Source: CAWGOF01 sp963824225 (GTDB lineage: Bacteria; Acidobacteriota; Polarisedimenticolia; Polarisedimenticolales; Polarisedimenticolaceae). Taken from it: DNA of 64,000 bases. The stretch covers positions 62,001 to 126,000 of the forward strand of contig CAWGOF010000003.1 of the NCBI GenBank assembly GCA_963824225.1, read 5' to 3'. Position 1 is the stretch's first letter. Each line of letters starts with the position of its first letter. The position numbers and the translations under genes are program-made. Below the pieces are notes generated by a model. It ran no database searches. It saw only the letters and a program-made list of their open reading frames with translations, and was not told the DNA's origin. Below, in pieces: positions 9,697 to 17,941 of this stretch.

Positions 9697-12648
9697 CTAG
9701 GGCAGAACTGCGTCGCGGAGGGCAGCCGACGGATCGGCCCCATCCGGTCCCCAGGTGATCGAGTTGCAGAATCCGAGCGGGGTCTTCGAACCAGCAACGC
9801 GAAACAAGTACCAGCGGAACGTTCCTGCCGCTGGGGTGACGGTGGCCTCACAGGATGCCGAGCACCCTGACGCCGTCGCCTGGACGTCGGTGGGGTTGGT
9901 GGCCAGCGTGTCGGTATAGCTAGCCAGACCCGTATTCACTCCGCCCGCTTGCTGGTACAGCATCGAAGTGCCCCAGCTGAACGTGGTCTTGCTCGTCGCG
10001 TATATGGTCGGGAACGACCCGCCACTACAATGACAGGCGTTGTCGATGATCTCGTCGCAGTTGTCGTCGAGACCGTCGCAGGTCTCCAACGCGCCCGGGT
10101 TGATCGCGGGATTGGCGTCGTTGCAGTCCGCGCATTCGGTGAACCCGTCGCCGTCGTAGTCCGATCCACCGAATGAGCCGAGGCCCTCCACGGGAGCATC
10201 GATCGCCGGCCCCGGCGCGGGGACCGCCGCGCTGCGCACCCGCATGTGGGGGTCGCCCATCGGCTCGTACTGCATCGCGGTATCGATTCCGGCGTCGCCG
10301 TGCGCCCGTATGATCTCCATTTCGGCCTTCATGTAGATCGGTGCGAAGAGGGACATCTGTTCGAGACAGACACCACCCGGGCCACAATCCCCAACGTCTA
10401 TGCACCGCCCGCGAGGTCTGTTGCCACCCAGACACTGGCGGTTGAAGGCGCCGCGAAAGACCATCTGGTTCAAGTCGTGATTCACGTCCGTTGCGGTGAC
10501 ATCGGCAGCGCCATAGTGGGCCACGGCTCCCCTCTTGTTTCCCTTCAGCCAGCCCTCTCCCATCCCGTCGACTTCCGCGCAGACTGCTGGCGCGCCGCCG
10601 CAGTCGGCGTTGACCAGGCACGGGCGGCTGTTTCTCGCGCCGCCCGTGCAAGCACGGTCGAACAGGCCGTTCAGGCACGAGATCGCGAAGACGACCGGAT
10701 TCGCACAACCGTTTTCGAGGCCGCCACTGCTCCAATCCTGCGCCTGCGCGCCCGGCACCGCCCGACTCCACCCGTGCCACCTGTCGTGCAGCCCGTGACC
10801 GCGGTAGCCCACGACACCGACGCCTCCGTTCACCGCCGTCTCGACGGTCGTGTTGTCAGCCACCGGGGCGGGGCAGGAGGGCTGTGGGCCGGGGCCCGAT
10901 ACGGGGTCGGGGTCGCACGTTTGCGCCACACAGTTGGCGGGAGCGGGGAAGTTCACGCAGCCAGCGTTGTTGGCGCAACCGCTCTTGACGACCCGGGGAT
11001 CGTTCGCGCAGTAGTTGGCGGTGCCGCAGCCGTTGGTGGCGGGAATGGTACACGCGGTCATCGGACTGCTGGCGCACACGCCACTCGTGGTTGCCCGACC
11101 CGGAGCCCACGTGACCACCAACGGCCCCATCTCCCGCATGTTGGCTTGGCATTGGTTGCCGAGATACTCGTGGGCGTAGGGCGGCGGGATAATGTCGGGC
11201 CTGACCAGCGGATGGGCCACGAGCAGCGCCCTCGTGGGCCACTCGCCCACGAGGGGCGCACTCTCGTGACGTACGATCTTCTTGAGGATGTCCTTGAGCT
11301 GGCCCGCGTTGTCGGCGGCGATCCTGGCGAGGTAGAGATCGGGGACGCGGTCTCCGAGGCAGGTTCCCTGCGGACAATCTCCCGGCACGGCGAGATCGCA
11401 GGCCTTGGCGTTGTTGCCGCCGCCCTGGCACCGACCCTTGCAGGCTCCATCAGGGCATTGCGCGGAGTCGTTACACGGCTGCCCCTTCGAACCGCCGCCG
11501 ACACAGGTTCCGTTGACGTCGGCGTACTGTTTGTCCGTCGTGCACGTGTTTGTGCGAGGCACCGTGTTGGAATACTCCTCGATCGTCGTGTACTGCATCG
11601 AGGGGACCTTGTCGGCATCGCCGACCAGAAGCACGTAGGGGATGGCCAAGGACCGGGTGTTGTTGAAGAAACCTTTGATCGCCGCTCGAATCTCGTTCGC
11701 ATCGCGACCAACCTCGCCGGCACCGGCAGGGCCTGCATTGATCACCTTGATCCGGCTGACTTGCAGGCCCTGCTGCGTCTTCAGATCCGCCAGCAGGTCG
11801 ATATCAGCAGCGGGGAAGTCCTCGTGGTGGACGATGAGGTAGTGGATCTGAGCCAGCCGATTGAACGCGCCCTTAATCTGGTTGAAGTTGATGACCATGT
11901 TGAACATCTTGTCCATCTCGTCCGAGACGGACAGTTCGAGCGTGTCCGGTCTTTGCAAGCTCGGGAGAGGGCTTCCCGAATGGTCCAGTGTCACGGTCAC
12001 CTGCTTCATCACGCGCAGTGTATTGTCCACGGGACGGTACTGTGCGAGGTTCACCTGGACACGTCCCACCTTGAGGGTCATCCAGGCTCCCATCGAAAGC
12101 GTGCAGGTTCCGCCGTCGCAGTGGGTTTGGAGGTGGCATGGGTTTCCGTCGTCGGCGCCGCCCAGACACCGGCCGTTGACGTGGCTCTCTGGAAAGAAAT
12201 TCGGGAAGGTGTCGTAGAAGTCCTGGTCGATTTCGAATTGCGGATCGACGGAACAACAGTCCTCGCAGTCCAGGATGGGAACCTGTACCGGCAGGACCCG
12301 CATGGGCTGACCGTTGAAGCTGGTCATGATGTGGAAGTCGTCGGGAGTTCCGGGCAACGTCACCGAGCCGACGGTCATGCCGGCCGCGCCCCGTACGACG
12401 CCGACGATTTCCGCTTCGTAGGGCAGCTCCGGCTTTCCGATCTCGCCGCTCGAGGCCAGGGGAGACGAACCAGGCTCGGCCGGGCCGCCGTGTGCCAACG
12501 GCGACGGGACGATCAGTCGATGGTAGGTGACGGAGCCACGCAGCAACTCCTCGATGTAGAAGCCATGCGTTCGGATCGAGAACGTCGTCGCGTTCTCGCT
12601 CGACGGGAAAGAGACACAGCTCCCGCCGCCGCATTGCGCCGTGTCGGT
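9697..12648 (-). pseudogene. C25 (gingipain-like) cysteine peptidase with Cys-rich inserts, 5' end cut off by transposon
   Basis: About 983 residues are preserved, but the frame runs straight into the left end of the element at 12649 and the native start and signal peptide are missing. Core features fit peptidase family C25: YLIVHHEDFPAAD, VLLVGDADKVPS, VPDLYLARIAADNA, the catalytic His in VVGYRGHG (about 10793-10816) and Cys in VVFAISCLNG (about 10667-10695). Four inserts repeat a C-x-G-G...C....DC..G.C pattern. A MopE-type calcium-binding motif follows (DGDGFTECADCNDANPAINP). It was probably a secreted or surface protease. Without a start it is likely silent unless a promoter in the transposon drives it. 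Confidence 0.8.
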
Positions 12649-12716
12649 TGTCCTGCTTCCCGAAATCTTTCCTGACATGATGCAGTAAATCGGTGGAGGA
12701 ATTCCCTCCTTCTTCG
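12649..12716 (+). repeat. Left terminal inverted repeat of copy 1
   Basis: Begins TGTCCTGCTTCCCGAAATC and includes a subterminal dyad GGAGG-AATTC-CCTCC, a likely transposase-binding site. It pairs imperfectly with 16279-16346 read on the other strand. Confidence 0.7.
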
Positions 12717-12748
12717 AGCGGCCGGGAGGCCGCGAGTGGGAGGACGGG

Positions 12749-14197
12749 ATGTCGAACGGATCGTTGGACGGGATCGAGGAATCGGCTGGTCCGATTGGCG
12801 TGGGAAGTGCCCGCGGTGAGGGAGCCGACGCGGGCGGCGGGGTCGCTGACGGCGAGGCGGGAGCGCCGCCAGTCCGCCGCCTGAAGGTGCGGCGGAAGGC
12901 ACCGATTCGTCGAGCGCCGGAGCCGGAGACGCGGTCGACGCTGACGGCGGAGGAGCGGTTTCTGGTGCTCGACGCGTGGAAGCGGTCGGCGCTTCCGGCT
13001 TCCGAGTTTTCGAAGATCGTGCAGGTTTCGCCGCACACGCTGAATGCGTGGCGTCGGCGGTTCGATGCCCTGGGGCCCGAGGGGCTGTCGGACCATCCGC
13101 GTGGGATGCCGAAGGGGAGCAAGCTTCCCGAGGCGACGCGGCGCGCGATCCTGCTGATGAAGGAGACCCATCCCGACTGGGGCTCGGAGCGGATCCACGC
13201 GATGCTGTTGCGGGGCGAGGGCTTCGCGGCGTCGGCCGGTGCGATCCTGCGCGTGCTCGAGGAAGAGGGGTACGAGGCGGCCGAGCTTCAGACGCGGCCG
13301 CACCCGGCCGAGCCGCGCAGCTTCGAGCGGGCGAAGCCGAACCAGCTGTGGCAGACGGACCTTTTCACCTTCCTGCTCAAGCGCGAGAATCGGCGGGTGC
13401 ACCTGGTCGTGTTTCTCGACGACCACTCGCGCTTCGTCGTGGGCTATGGGCTGCACGCGACGGCGTCGGGTGCGCTCGTGCGGGAGGTGCTCGAGGCCGG
13501 GATCCGCAACTTCGGTGCGCCCGAGGAGGTGCTGACGGACAACGGGCCGCAGTACGTGACCTGGCGCGGGAAGAGCGCGTTCACGAAGCTGCTCGAGCGG
13601 CGCGGGATCCGGCACGTCGTGTCGCGACCGCGCCATCCGCAGACGCTGGGGAAGACCGAGCGTTTCTGGGGCACGCTGTGGCGGGAGTGCGTCGAGGGGG
13701 CGGTGTTTTCGTCGATCGAAGACGCACGGCGTCGCGTCGGGCTCTTCATCGATTCCTACAACTTCCAGCGACCGAATCAGGGGATCGAGAATCTCGTCCC
13801 TGCGGATCGGTACTTCGAGGCCGCACCCGAGGTGCAGAAGGCGCTCGCCGAGCGCGTGGCCGCAAACGCTGCGGACCTGGCGCGGGACGGGATCCCGCGG
13901 CAGGCGTTCTACCTTGCGGGCCGCGTCGGAGGGGAAGGGATCTCGCTGCACGGCGAGGGCGGACGGGTGATCCTGACGCGCAAGGACGGGACGCGTGAGG
14001 AGGTCGATCTCGAAGCGACGGGCCGTCGTGGCGAGCCGGGCGAGAGCTTCGAGTGGCCGACGCCCGTGGCCGTGACGTGCGGTCCCGAGGTGCTGCTCGA
14101 CGGTGCGGAGCTGGAGGAGGCTCGCCCGACGAGCGAAGACGCGGTGACGACCACCGGGTCCGCCACTACGACGCCCGACGCGGAGCCCGCGTCGTGA
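12749..14197 (+). CDS. DDE transposase A (integrase core) of twin-transposase element
   Basis: 482 aa with an N-terminal low-complexity region (1-60), a helix-turn-helix (about 68-110; SEFSKIVQVSPHTLNAWRRRF) and an integrase catalytic core of IS481/IS3 type. The acidic triad is visible as D204 (LWQTDLF), D264 (LTDNGPQY) and E304 (GKTERFWGT). A C-terminal beta-rich tail of about 100 residues (RVILTRKDGTREEVDL) resembles the DNA-binding tail of rve transposases. It begins 100 bp inside the left end. The 3' GTGA couples it to ORF B. All key residues are present, so it should be active. Confidence 0.88.
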   Translation: MSNGSLDGIEESAGPIGVGSARGEGADAGGGVADGEAGAPPVRRLKVRRKAPIRRAPEPETRSTLTAEERFLVLDAWKRSALPASEFSKIVQVSPHTLNAWRRRFDALGPEGLSDHPRGMPKGSKLPEATRRAILLMKETHPDWGSERIHAMLLRGEGFAASAGAILRVLEEEGYEAAELQTRPHPAEPRSFERAKPNQLWQTDLFTFLLKRENRRVHLVVFLDDHSRFVVGYGLHATASGALVREVLEAGIRNFGAPEEVLTDNGPQYVTWRGKSAFTKLLERRGIRHVVSRPRHPQTLGKTERFWGTLWRECVEGAVFSSIEDARRRVGLFIDSYNFQRPNQGIENLVPADRYFEAAPEVQKALAERVAANAADLARDGIPRQAFYLAGRVGGEGISLHGEGGRVILTRKDGTREEVDLEATGRRGEPGESFEWPTPVAVTCGPEVLLDGAELEEARPTSEDAVTTTGSATTTPDAEPAS

Positions 14198-14706
14198 AGC
14201 GGCGAGCCTGTCGATCGGCGAGGAAGCTCCGGGGCAGCAGTGCAGCGAAGCGGCTTGCGGCAGGGATTCTCGAGGGCCTCGCGGGACTGCGCGGACCGCA
14301 GGAGGCAAGCGAAGCGCTCGGGATCTCGATGAACCGCTACTACCAGCTCGAGGAGCGTGCGCTGCAGGGGCTCGTGTCGGCGCTCGAGCCGCGGCCGCGC
14401 GGCCGGCGCCGAGGCCCCGAGGCGATGCTCGGGGTGCTCGAGCGCGAGAAGGCGCATCTCGAGCGCGAGCTCAAGCGCGCGCAGGCGCTCGTGCGCTCGG
14501 CGCAACGGACGGTCGGTTTGCCGCCGTTGCGGCGGGAGGAGAAGACGAAGGCGGAGCCCGACGGAAAGAAAAAGCGCCGTACGCGCCGAGCGATGGTGCG
14601 TGCGAGCAAGGTGGTCGAAGCGTTGGTCGAAGCGTTGCAGGAGACGGTGACCGAGGCGCCGTCGGATGCTTCTCCGGCAGCGGCCGAGTCGAGCGTGGCC
14701 TCGTGA
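14194..14706 (+). CDS. Helper protein B of twin-transposase element (HTH plus coiled coil)
   Basis: 170 aa starting at GTG inside the stop of transposase A. It has a helix-turn-helix-like stretch (QEASEALGISMNRYYQLEERALQ) followed by a charged coiled coil (LEREKAHLERELKRAQALVRSAQRTVGLPPL) and a Lys/Arg-rich patch. Its layout mirrors helper C downstream (EACAELGVSESRFHELRRAAL then ERENEELRFEL), so B and C look like diverged paralogues. A role in binding element ends or regulating the transposases is inferred, by analogy with OrfA proteins of IS3 elements. Confidence 0.7.
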   Translation: MKRRACRSARKLRGSSAAKRLAAGILEGLAGLRGPQEASEALGISMNRYYQLEERALQGLVSALEPRPRGRRRGPEAMLGVLEREKAHLERELKRAQALVRSAQRTVGLPPLRREEKTKAEPDGKKKRRTRRAMVRASKVVEALVEALQETVTEAPSDASPAAAESSVAS

Positions 14707-14722
14707 ACGTGTAGGGGGAGCC

Positions 14723-15166
14723 ATGGGACGTCGACCTGGTGGTGTGGAGCAGGTGGGTCGGCTCGCTGGGGACGCGGAAGCCAAGCGCCGGCTGCGCGTC
14801 GTGCTCGAGACGGTGTCGGGCGAGCGGACGATCGAGGAGGCTTGTGCCGAGCTCGGCGTGAGCGAGTCACGGTTTCACGAGCTGCGGCGCGCGGCGCTCG
14901 AGTCGGCACTCGAGGGCCTGGCTCCTGGAGCCTCGGGCCGGCCGAAGCGCGAGGCCCAGGCCGTCGACCCCGAGCGCCTGGCTGCGCTCGAGCGCGAGAA
15001 CGAAGAGCTACGCTTCGAGCTGCACGGCTCGCTCGTGCGGACCGAACTGGCGCTCGCGATGCCGCACGTGCTGACGGCCAAGGCACGCTCTGAGATCAAA
15101 AAAAAAGCCCGAGCCGCACGACGGCTCTTGCTCGGTCGATCGGACGGCTCTGGGAGCGGCACATGA
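14723..15166 (+). CDS. Helper protein C of twin-transposase element (OrfA-like)
   Basis: 147 aa, ATG 14723 preceded by GGGGGAG. The N-terminal helix-turn-helix (TIEEACAELGVSESRFHELRR) and leucine-rich coiled coil (LAALERENEELRFEL) match the organisation of IS3-type OrfA. Near the end, codons for Lys-Lys-Lys fall on a run of nine A (15098-15106). A -1 slip there would leave this frame and read without a stop into transposase D. The in-frame stop overlaps the ATG of D by 4 bp, so D can also be made separately. Confidence 0.72.
   Translation: MGRRPGGVEQVGRLAGDAEAKRRLRVVLETVSGERTIEEACAELGVSESRFHELRRAALESALEGLAPGASGRPKREAQAVDPERLAALERENEELRFELHGSLVRTELALAMPHVLTAKARSEIKKKARAARRLLLGRSDGSGSGT
15098..15106 (+). 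promoter_or_regulatory. A9 slippery run, candidate programmed -1 frameshift site
   Basis: Nine consecutive A residues followed by G near the 3' end of helper C. Shifting back one base gives KKSPSRTTALARSIGRLWERH, open into the first Met of transposase D. IS3-family elements use the same kind of A-run to make OrfAB fusions. No stimulatory structure was evaluated. Confidence 0.5.
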
Positions 15167-16338
15167 GACGCATCCAGACCGTGCTCGAAGCGCGCGAGCC
15201 GCGTCGGCTCGAACGGGAGCGGCGCGGTCCGCGCCGGCAACGACGCCGGCGGCGGGCCGAGAGGCTCGTCCGCGTCTCGGCGCTCGTGTTTATGCGGTGG
15301 GCCCGCAGGCGTGGGCTGTCCTTGACCCAGGCCGCCGAGCGGCTGGGGCTCGATGCCTCGACGCTCGGCGTGTGGCGCCAGCGCTGGACGGAGAATCGGC
15401 TCGAGCCGCAGCCGCGAGGTCGCCCAGTGGATCCGGTCGATCGGGCTCAGCTGTGGGACTTCCTGGCGATCTTCGGCCTGATGGGACCGCAGGTGGGGCT
15501 CCCGACGCTCCGGAGTCTCTGCCCGGACATGGCCCGTGCGGCGATCGTCGAGATGCAGCGTCGCTGCCGCGACATCTACCGGCGTCGGAAGGCCTGGGTC
15601 GTCCACATGCTGCGCTGGACCCGGGCTGGTGCCGTGTGGGCCATCGACTTCACCGACCCGCCGGCGCCGATCGAGGGCCTGTACACCAAGCTGCTCGTCG
15701 TGCGTGATCTGGCCTCGGGGAAGGTGCTGTGCGCCATGCCGAGCCTCAGCGAGAAGGCAACGGTCGTGGTCTGGGTGCTCGAGTCGCTCTTCCGCTGCCT
15801 GGGCCGGCCGCTCGTGCTCAAGAGCGACAACGGATCGGCCTTCGTCTCGCAGGAGGTCCGGGATCTCCTCGAGCGCCATGGGGTCCACGCGCTCTACTCG
15901 CCCGAGGGAACGCCGCGCTACAACGGTGCCGTCGAGGCCGGAATCGGCTCGATCAAGGTGCGAGCCTTCTGGCGTGCCGCGACGAACGATCACCCGGGCG
16001 AGTGGACGTGTGACGACGTCGAGGCCGCGGTGCGCCAGGCCAACGAGACCGGTCGACCGCACGGCCTCGGCTTTCCGACTCCGCAGGAAGCGTGGCTCGC
16101 GCGTCTCCCGCTGACCGACACCGAGCGTGTGCGCTTCGAAGAAACCCGCGCCCGCTTCGCCGCCGAGGAGTACACTCAGCGTGGACTGCTGCCGATGGCA
16201 CACCTGCAGCATCGTGAACAGGCATCGATCGATCGCATCGCGCTCAGCCGCGCGCTTATGGACCAGGGCTTTCTCTTTATCCGAAGGAGGCGAATTACTC
16301 CACCAGTTTCGGTCTTCCGACAGAGAAAGATTTCGTGA
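15163..16338 (+). CDS. DDE transposase D (integrase core) of twin-transposase element
   Basis: 391 aa, clearly different from transposase A. It has a basic N-terminus, helix-turn-helix about 50-80 (LTQAAERLGLDASTLGVWRQRW), and a catalytic core with D162 (VWAIDFTDP), D222 (LKSDNGSAF) and E258 (YNGAVEAG), an rve-type triad. The last residues (FIRRRRITPPVSVFRQRKIS) are encoded by the right inverted repeat itself, so the gene runs to within 8 bp of the element tip. It may be made alone or fused to helper C by frameshifting. Two full DDE enzymes in one element is unusual. Confidence 0.88.
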   Translation: MRRIQTVLEAREPRRLERERRGPRRQRRRRRAERLVRVSALVFMRWARRRGLSLTQAAERLGLDASTLGVWRQRWTENRLEPQPRGRPVDPVDRAQLWDFLAIFGLMGPQVGLPTLRSLCPDMARAAIVEMQRRCRDIYRRRKAWVVHMLRWTRAGAVWAIDFTDPPAPIEGLYTKLLVVRDLASGKVLCAMPSLSEKATVVVWVLESLFRCLGRPLVLKSDNGSAFVSQEVRDLLERHGVHALYSPEGTPRYNGAVEAGIGSIKVRAFWRAATNDHPGEWTCDDVEAAVRQANETGRPHGLGFPTPQEAWLARLPLTDTERVRFEETRARFAAEEYTQRGLLPMAHLQHREQASIDRIALSRALMDQGFLFIRRRRITPPVSVFRQRKIS

Positions 16339-16346
16339 GGAGCACA
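16279..16346 (-). repeat. Right terminal inverted repeat of copy 1
   Basis: On the minus strand it begins TGTGCTCCTCACGAAATC and contains GGTGGAGTAATTCGCCTCC, matching the left end in order and spacing. The boundary is fixed by comparison with copy 2: identity between the copies stops after AGCACA at 16346. Confidence 0.75.
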
Positions 16347-16759
16347 CCACGCACATCGCAACGCTCGTCGAGCGCACCTCGCGGTACACGGTTCTGGTCA
16401 AGGTGCCTCGAAAAGATGCAGCGACCGTCCGGAAGGCTCTCGCGCGACAGATTCGACGGCTTCCCGACGAACTCACCAACAGTCTCACGTGGGATCGCGG
16501 CACTGAACTCGCTCAGCATGTCCAGCTGAACGTCGATGCAAACCTAGATATCTACTTTTGCGATCCGCAGAGTCCCTGGCAACGTGGAACCAACGAGAAT
16601 ACCAATCGCTTGCTACGACAGTACTTTCCAAAGGGTGTTCGACTTGACGGCTGGTCTCAGGCCAACCTAAACAACACAGCCCGCGAGCTGAACACCCGAC
16701 CCCGGAGGACGCTTGGATTCAAAACTCCTCTCGAGGTCTTTACTGAAGCGTTGCATTGA
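16347..16759 (+). pseudogene. IS30-family transposase, C-terminal fragment
   Basis: From the edge of the twin-transposase element the frame encodes IATLVERTSRYTVLVKVPR, SLTWDRGTELAQH (second catalytic Asp), PWQRGTNENTNRLLRQYFPKG (catalytic Glu) and LNTRPRRTLGFKTPLEVF, the classic C-terminal half of an IS30 transposase, ending at a TGA. The N-terminal half, with the helix-turn-helix and first Asp, is absent on either side of the element. So this is not simple interruption; the missing half was lost in a later rearrangement. It is not functional. Confidence 0.85.
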
Positions 16760-16786
16760 CCGATTGAGCCTGCCGAGACTTTTTTT

Positions 16787-17046
16787 AAGAACGACAGCTC
16801 ACCGCGCAGGCGAGCATTCTCTCGACGCAGGTCGTCGACTTCTTTGTCGCGTGCCTTCAGGATCCCCTGGCCCGGAAAAGCCTGCTCGGGATCGATGCCA
16901 AGCTGCTTGATCCACCGGCCGAGCAGATTCGCGTTGAGGCCAAGCTCTTCGGCCACCGCTCTCTGCGTCCGGCCCTCACGGACCAGGCGAACGGCCTCGA
17001 GCTTGAAGTCTCGCGTGAAGCGACGACGTTTCGCCCTCGCCCCCAT
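16787..17046 (-). pseudogene. IS3-family OrfA remnant
   Basis: Encodes a normal OrfA start (MGARAKRRRFTRDFKLEAVRL) with helix-turn-helix (TQRAVAEELGLNANLLGRWIKQLG) and leucine-zipper part (KEVDDLRRENARLRGELSFLKK). It runs into a T7/A7 run at 16780-16786 that would be the frameshift site. OrfB is absent: the IS30 fragment abuts instead. The outer end of this IS probably lies near 17090-17100, where a secreted-protein fragment begins. A dead remnant. Confidence 0.8.
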
Positions 17047-17102
17047 GCCGCACCTCCTGCGGGATCATATCCCGCTAAACTAGCGCGGCGTCAAACCGGG
17101 GG

Positions 17103-17462
17103 AAGACCACGCTCTTCGAGGTCCTTCAGACTTACACCCCTGTTGCCAATGAGCTCAGCTTCCGCGTCCCCTACATGCCCGAGGGCCTCCCCGTCGCCGA
17201 CTACTTCGACACGTACTACGGCGACCTGGCGACGGTCGGCGACTGGAGCCAGGCGCAGCCGCTGCAGTGCGGGTTTCCCTCGACGCCGCCGAGCGTGGGC
17301 GACTACCTGGCCGTTGCGGACCCGCTGCCTGACCCGGCACCGGGCCATGGCCGGTACTACGTCACCGCGGTCACGCACCAGGGGCAGCGGCGGTACGGGC
17401 GGAAGGCGACGAACGGCGTGCTGAGCGGAAGGGACCCGGCGGTGCTGCCGGGGTGCGAGTAG
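17103..17462 (+). pseudogene. C-terminal fragment of a secreted repeat protein
   Basis: About 119 residues open from the IS3 remnant to TAG 17460, with no credible start (first Met at 17175 is internal). The sequence TYYGDLATVGDWSQAQPLQCGF, PLPDPAPGHGRYYVTAVT and the tail GRDPAVLPGC has the same order of landmarks as the C-terminal domain of the thrombospondin-repeat protein at 25773 (YRGDLAVLRSGG, PLPGQAAFFLTTG, final Cys-Pro). It is therefore the tail of a second member of that surface-protein family, beheaded by the insertion sequence. Confidence 0.6.
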
Positions 17463-17464
17463 GG

Positions 17465-17505
17465 GCGCCACCGAAATCAAGCCAATCCGCGATGCTCTCG
17501 CCGAC
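17465..17505. repeat. Dispersed repeat, copy C (partial)
   Basis: GCCACCGAAATCAAGCC and CGATGCTCTCGCCGACCG repeat the outer arm of copies A (8411-8450) and B (18221-18260), but the tRNA-tail core is missing here. Downstream, at about 17528-17545, a CCCAGAATCGCTGG segment matches the 116-bp tandem repeat at 19 kb, so these repeat modules recombine with each other. Confidence 0.55.
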
Positions 17506-17587
17506 CGTGGCGTCGGCGTCATCTTGCCGTACCCAGAATCGCTGGTGCCTGACAGCGCCGAGCACATAGGCCAACAGAAGGATGCGC

Positions 17588-17941
17588 CTACTCGTGGAGA
17601 GTTCGCGCCAGTGCATTTCCCTTCTCGGTGTTCTTGAACCAACAGATGTCCCAGATGTTCGGGTCTTTTCCAAGCCTGCGCCATTCGAATTCGATTCGGT
17701 CGAGCGCTGTCTTGGCATCCTCGTCCCAGGAGCTGAAGTTCCCACCCTCCGCCGGCAAACCGGGTTCTATCAACCCCTCGAGAATCAGCGGACGGAGTCG
17801 CTCGAGCGAAACGTCGCGAACCCGCTCCGCGGGGAGCGATCCGTACAGGCGGTGCACGTGCTTTGCGACCTGCCAGAGGCCGACGTAGTCCTCCAGGCCC
17901 TCGACGAGTAGATCCCGCTGGATCACGTCGAGTTCTCTCAT
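17588..17941 (-). CDS. Hypothetical protein
   Basis: 117 aa from ATG 17941 (MRELDVIQRDLLVEGLEDYVGLW). It looks soluble and mostly helical: QVAKHVHRLYGSLPAERVRDVSLERLRPLILEGLIEPGLP, then NFSSWDEDAKTALDRIEFEWRRLGKDPNIWDICWF. A longer frame begins 36 bp upstream, but the chosen Met gives a more typical N-terminus. No family is recognised with certainty; the layout recalls small immunity or regulatory proteins found singly in accessory DNA. It is flanked by repeat copies C and B. Confidence 0.55.
   Translation of the reverse strand: MRELDVIQRDLLVEGLEDYVGLWQVAKHVHRLYGSLPAERVRDVSLERLRPLILEGLIEPGLPAEGGNFSSWDEDAKTALDRIEFEWRRLGKDPNIWDICWFKNTEKGNALARTLHE

Larger units (their letters stand above)
12649..16346 (+). 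mobile_element. Twin-transposase element, copy 1 (complete, 3698 bp)
   Basis: Bounded by imperfect long inverted repeats that start TGT and share CGAAATCTTTC near each tip and GGTGGAG-AATTC-CTCCTTC further in. Four ORFs lie head to tail: DDE transposase A, helper B, helper C and DDE transposase D. A overlaps B by 4 bp, B and C are 16 bp apart, and C overlaps D by 4 bp, so it is one operon. It sits between a truncated C25 peptidase gene and an IS30 fragment; no target duplication is visible (5-bp flanks tcggt and ccacg), so its surroundings were probably rearranged after insertion. An inverted copy with the same 3581-bp core is at 20907-24487. I do not recognise a named family with this layout. 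Confidence 0.85.

Noticed and set aside
10246..12675. 809-codon plus-strand frame
   Set aside because: Antisense to the C25 peptidase gene, whose catalytic motifs are unmistakable; the plus frame has no motifs.
12649..13122. Extension of the peptidase frame into the transposon as its N-terminus
   Set aside because: The extension translates the element's terminal repeat and antisense transposase; it has no signal peptide, so the true start is missing.
11873..14308. 811-codon minus-strand frame across the transposon boundary
   Set aside because: It is antisense to transposase A and out of frame with the peptidase; it exists only because stops are rare at this GC content.
12640..16355. Target-site duplication around twin-transposase copy 1
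   Set aside because: The flanks (tcggt on the left, ccacg on the right) do not match at any short length; no duplication can be claimed.
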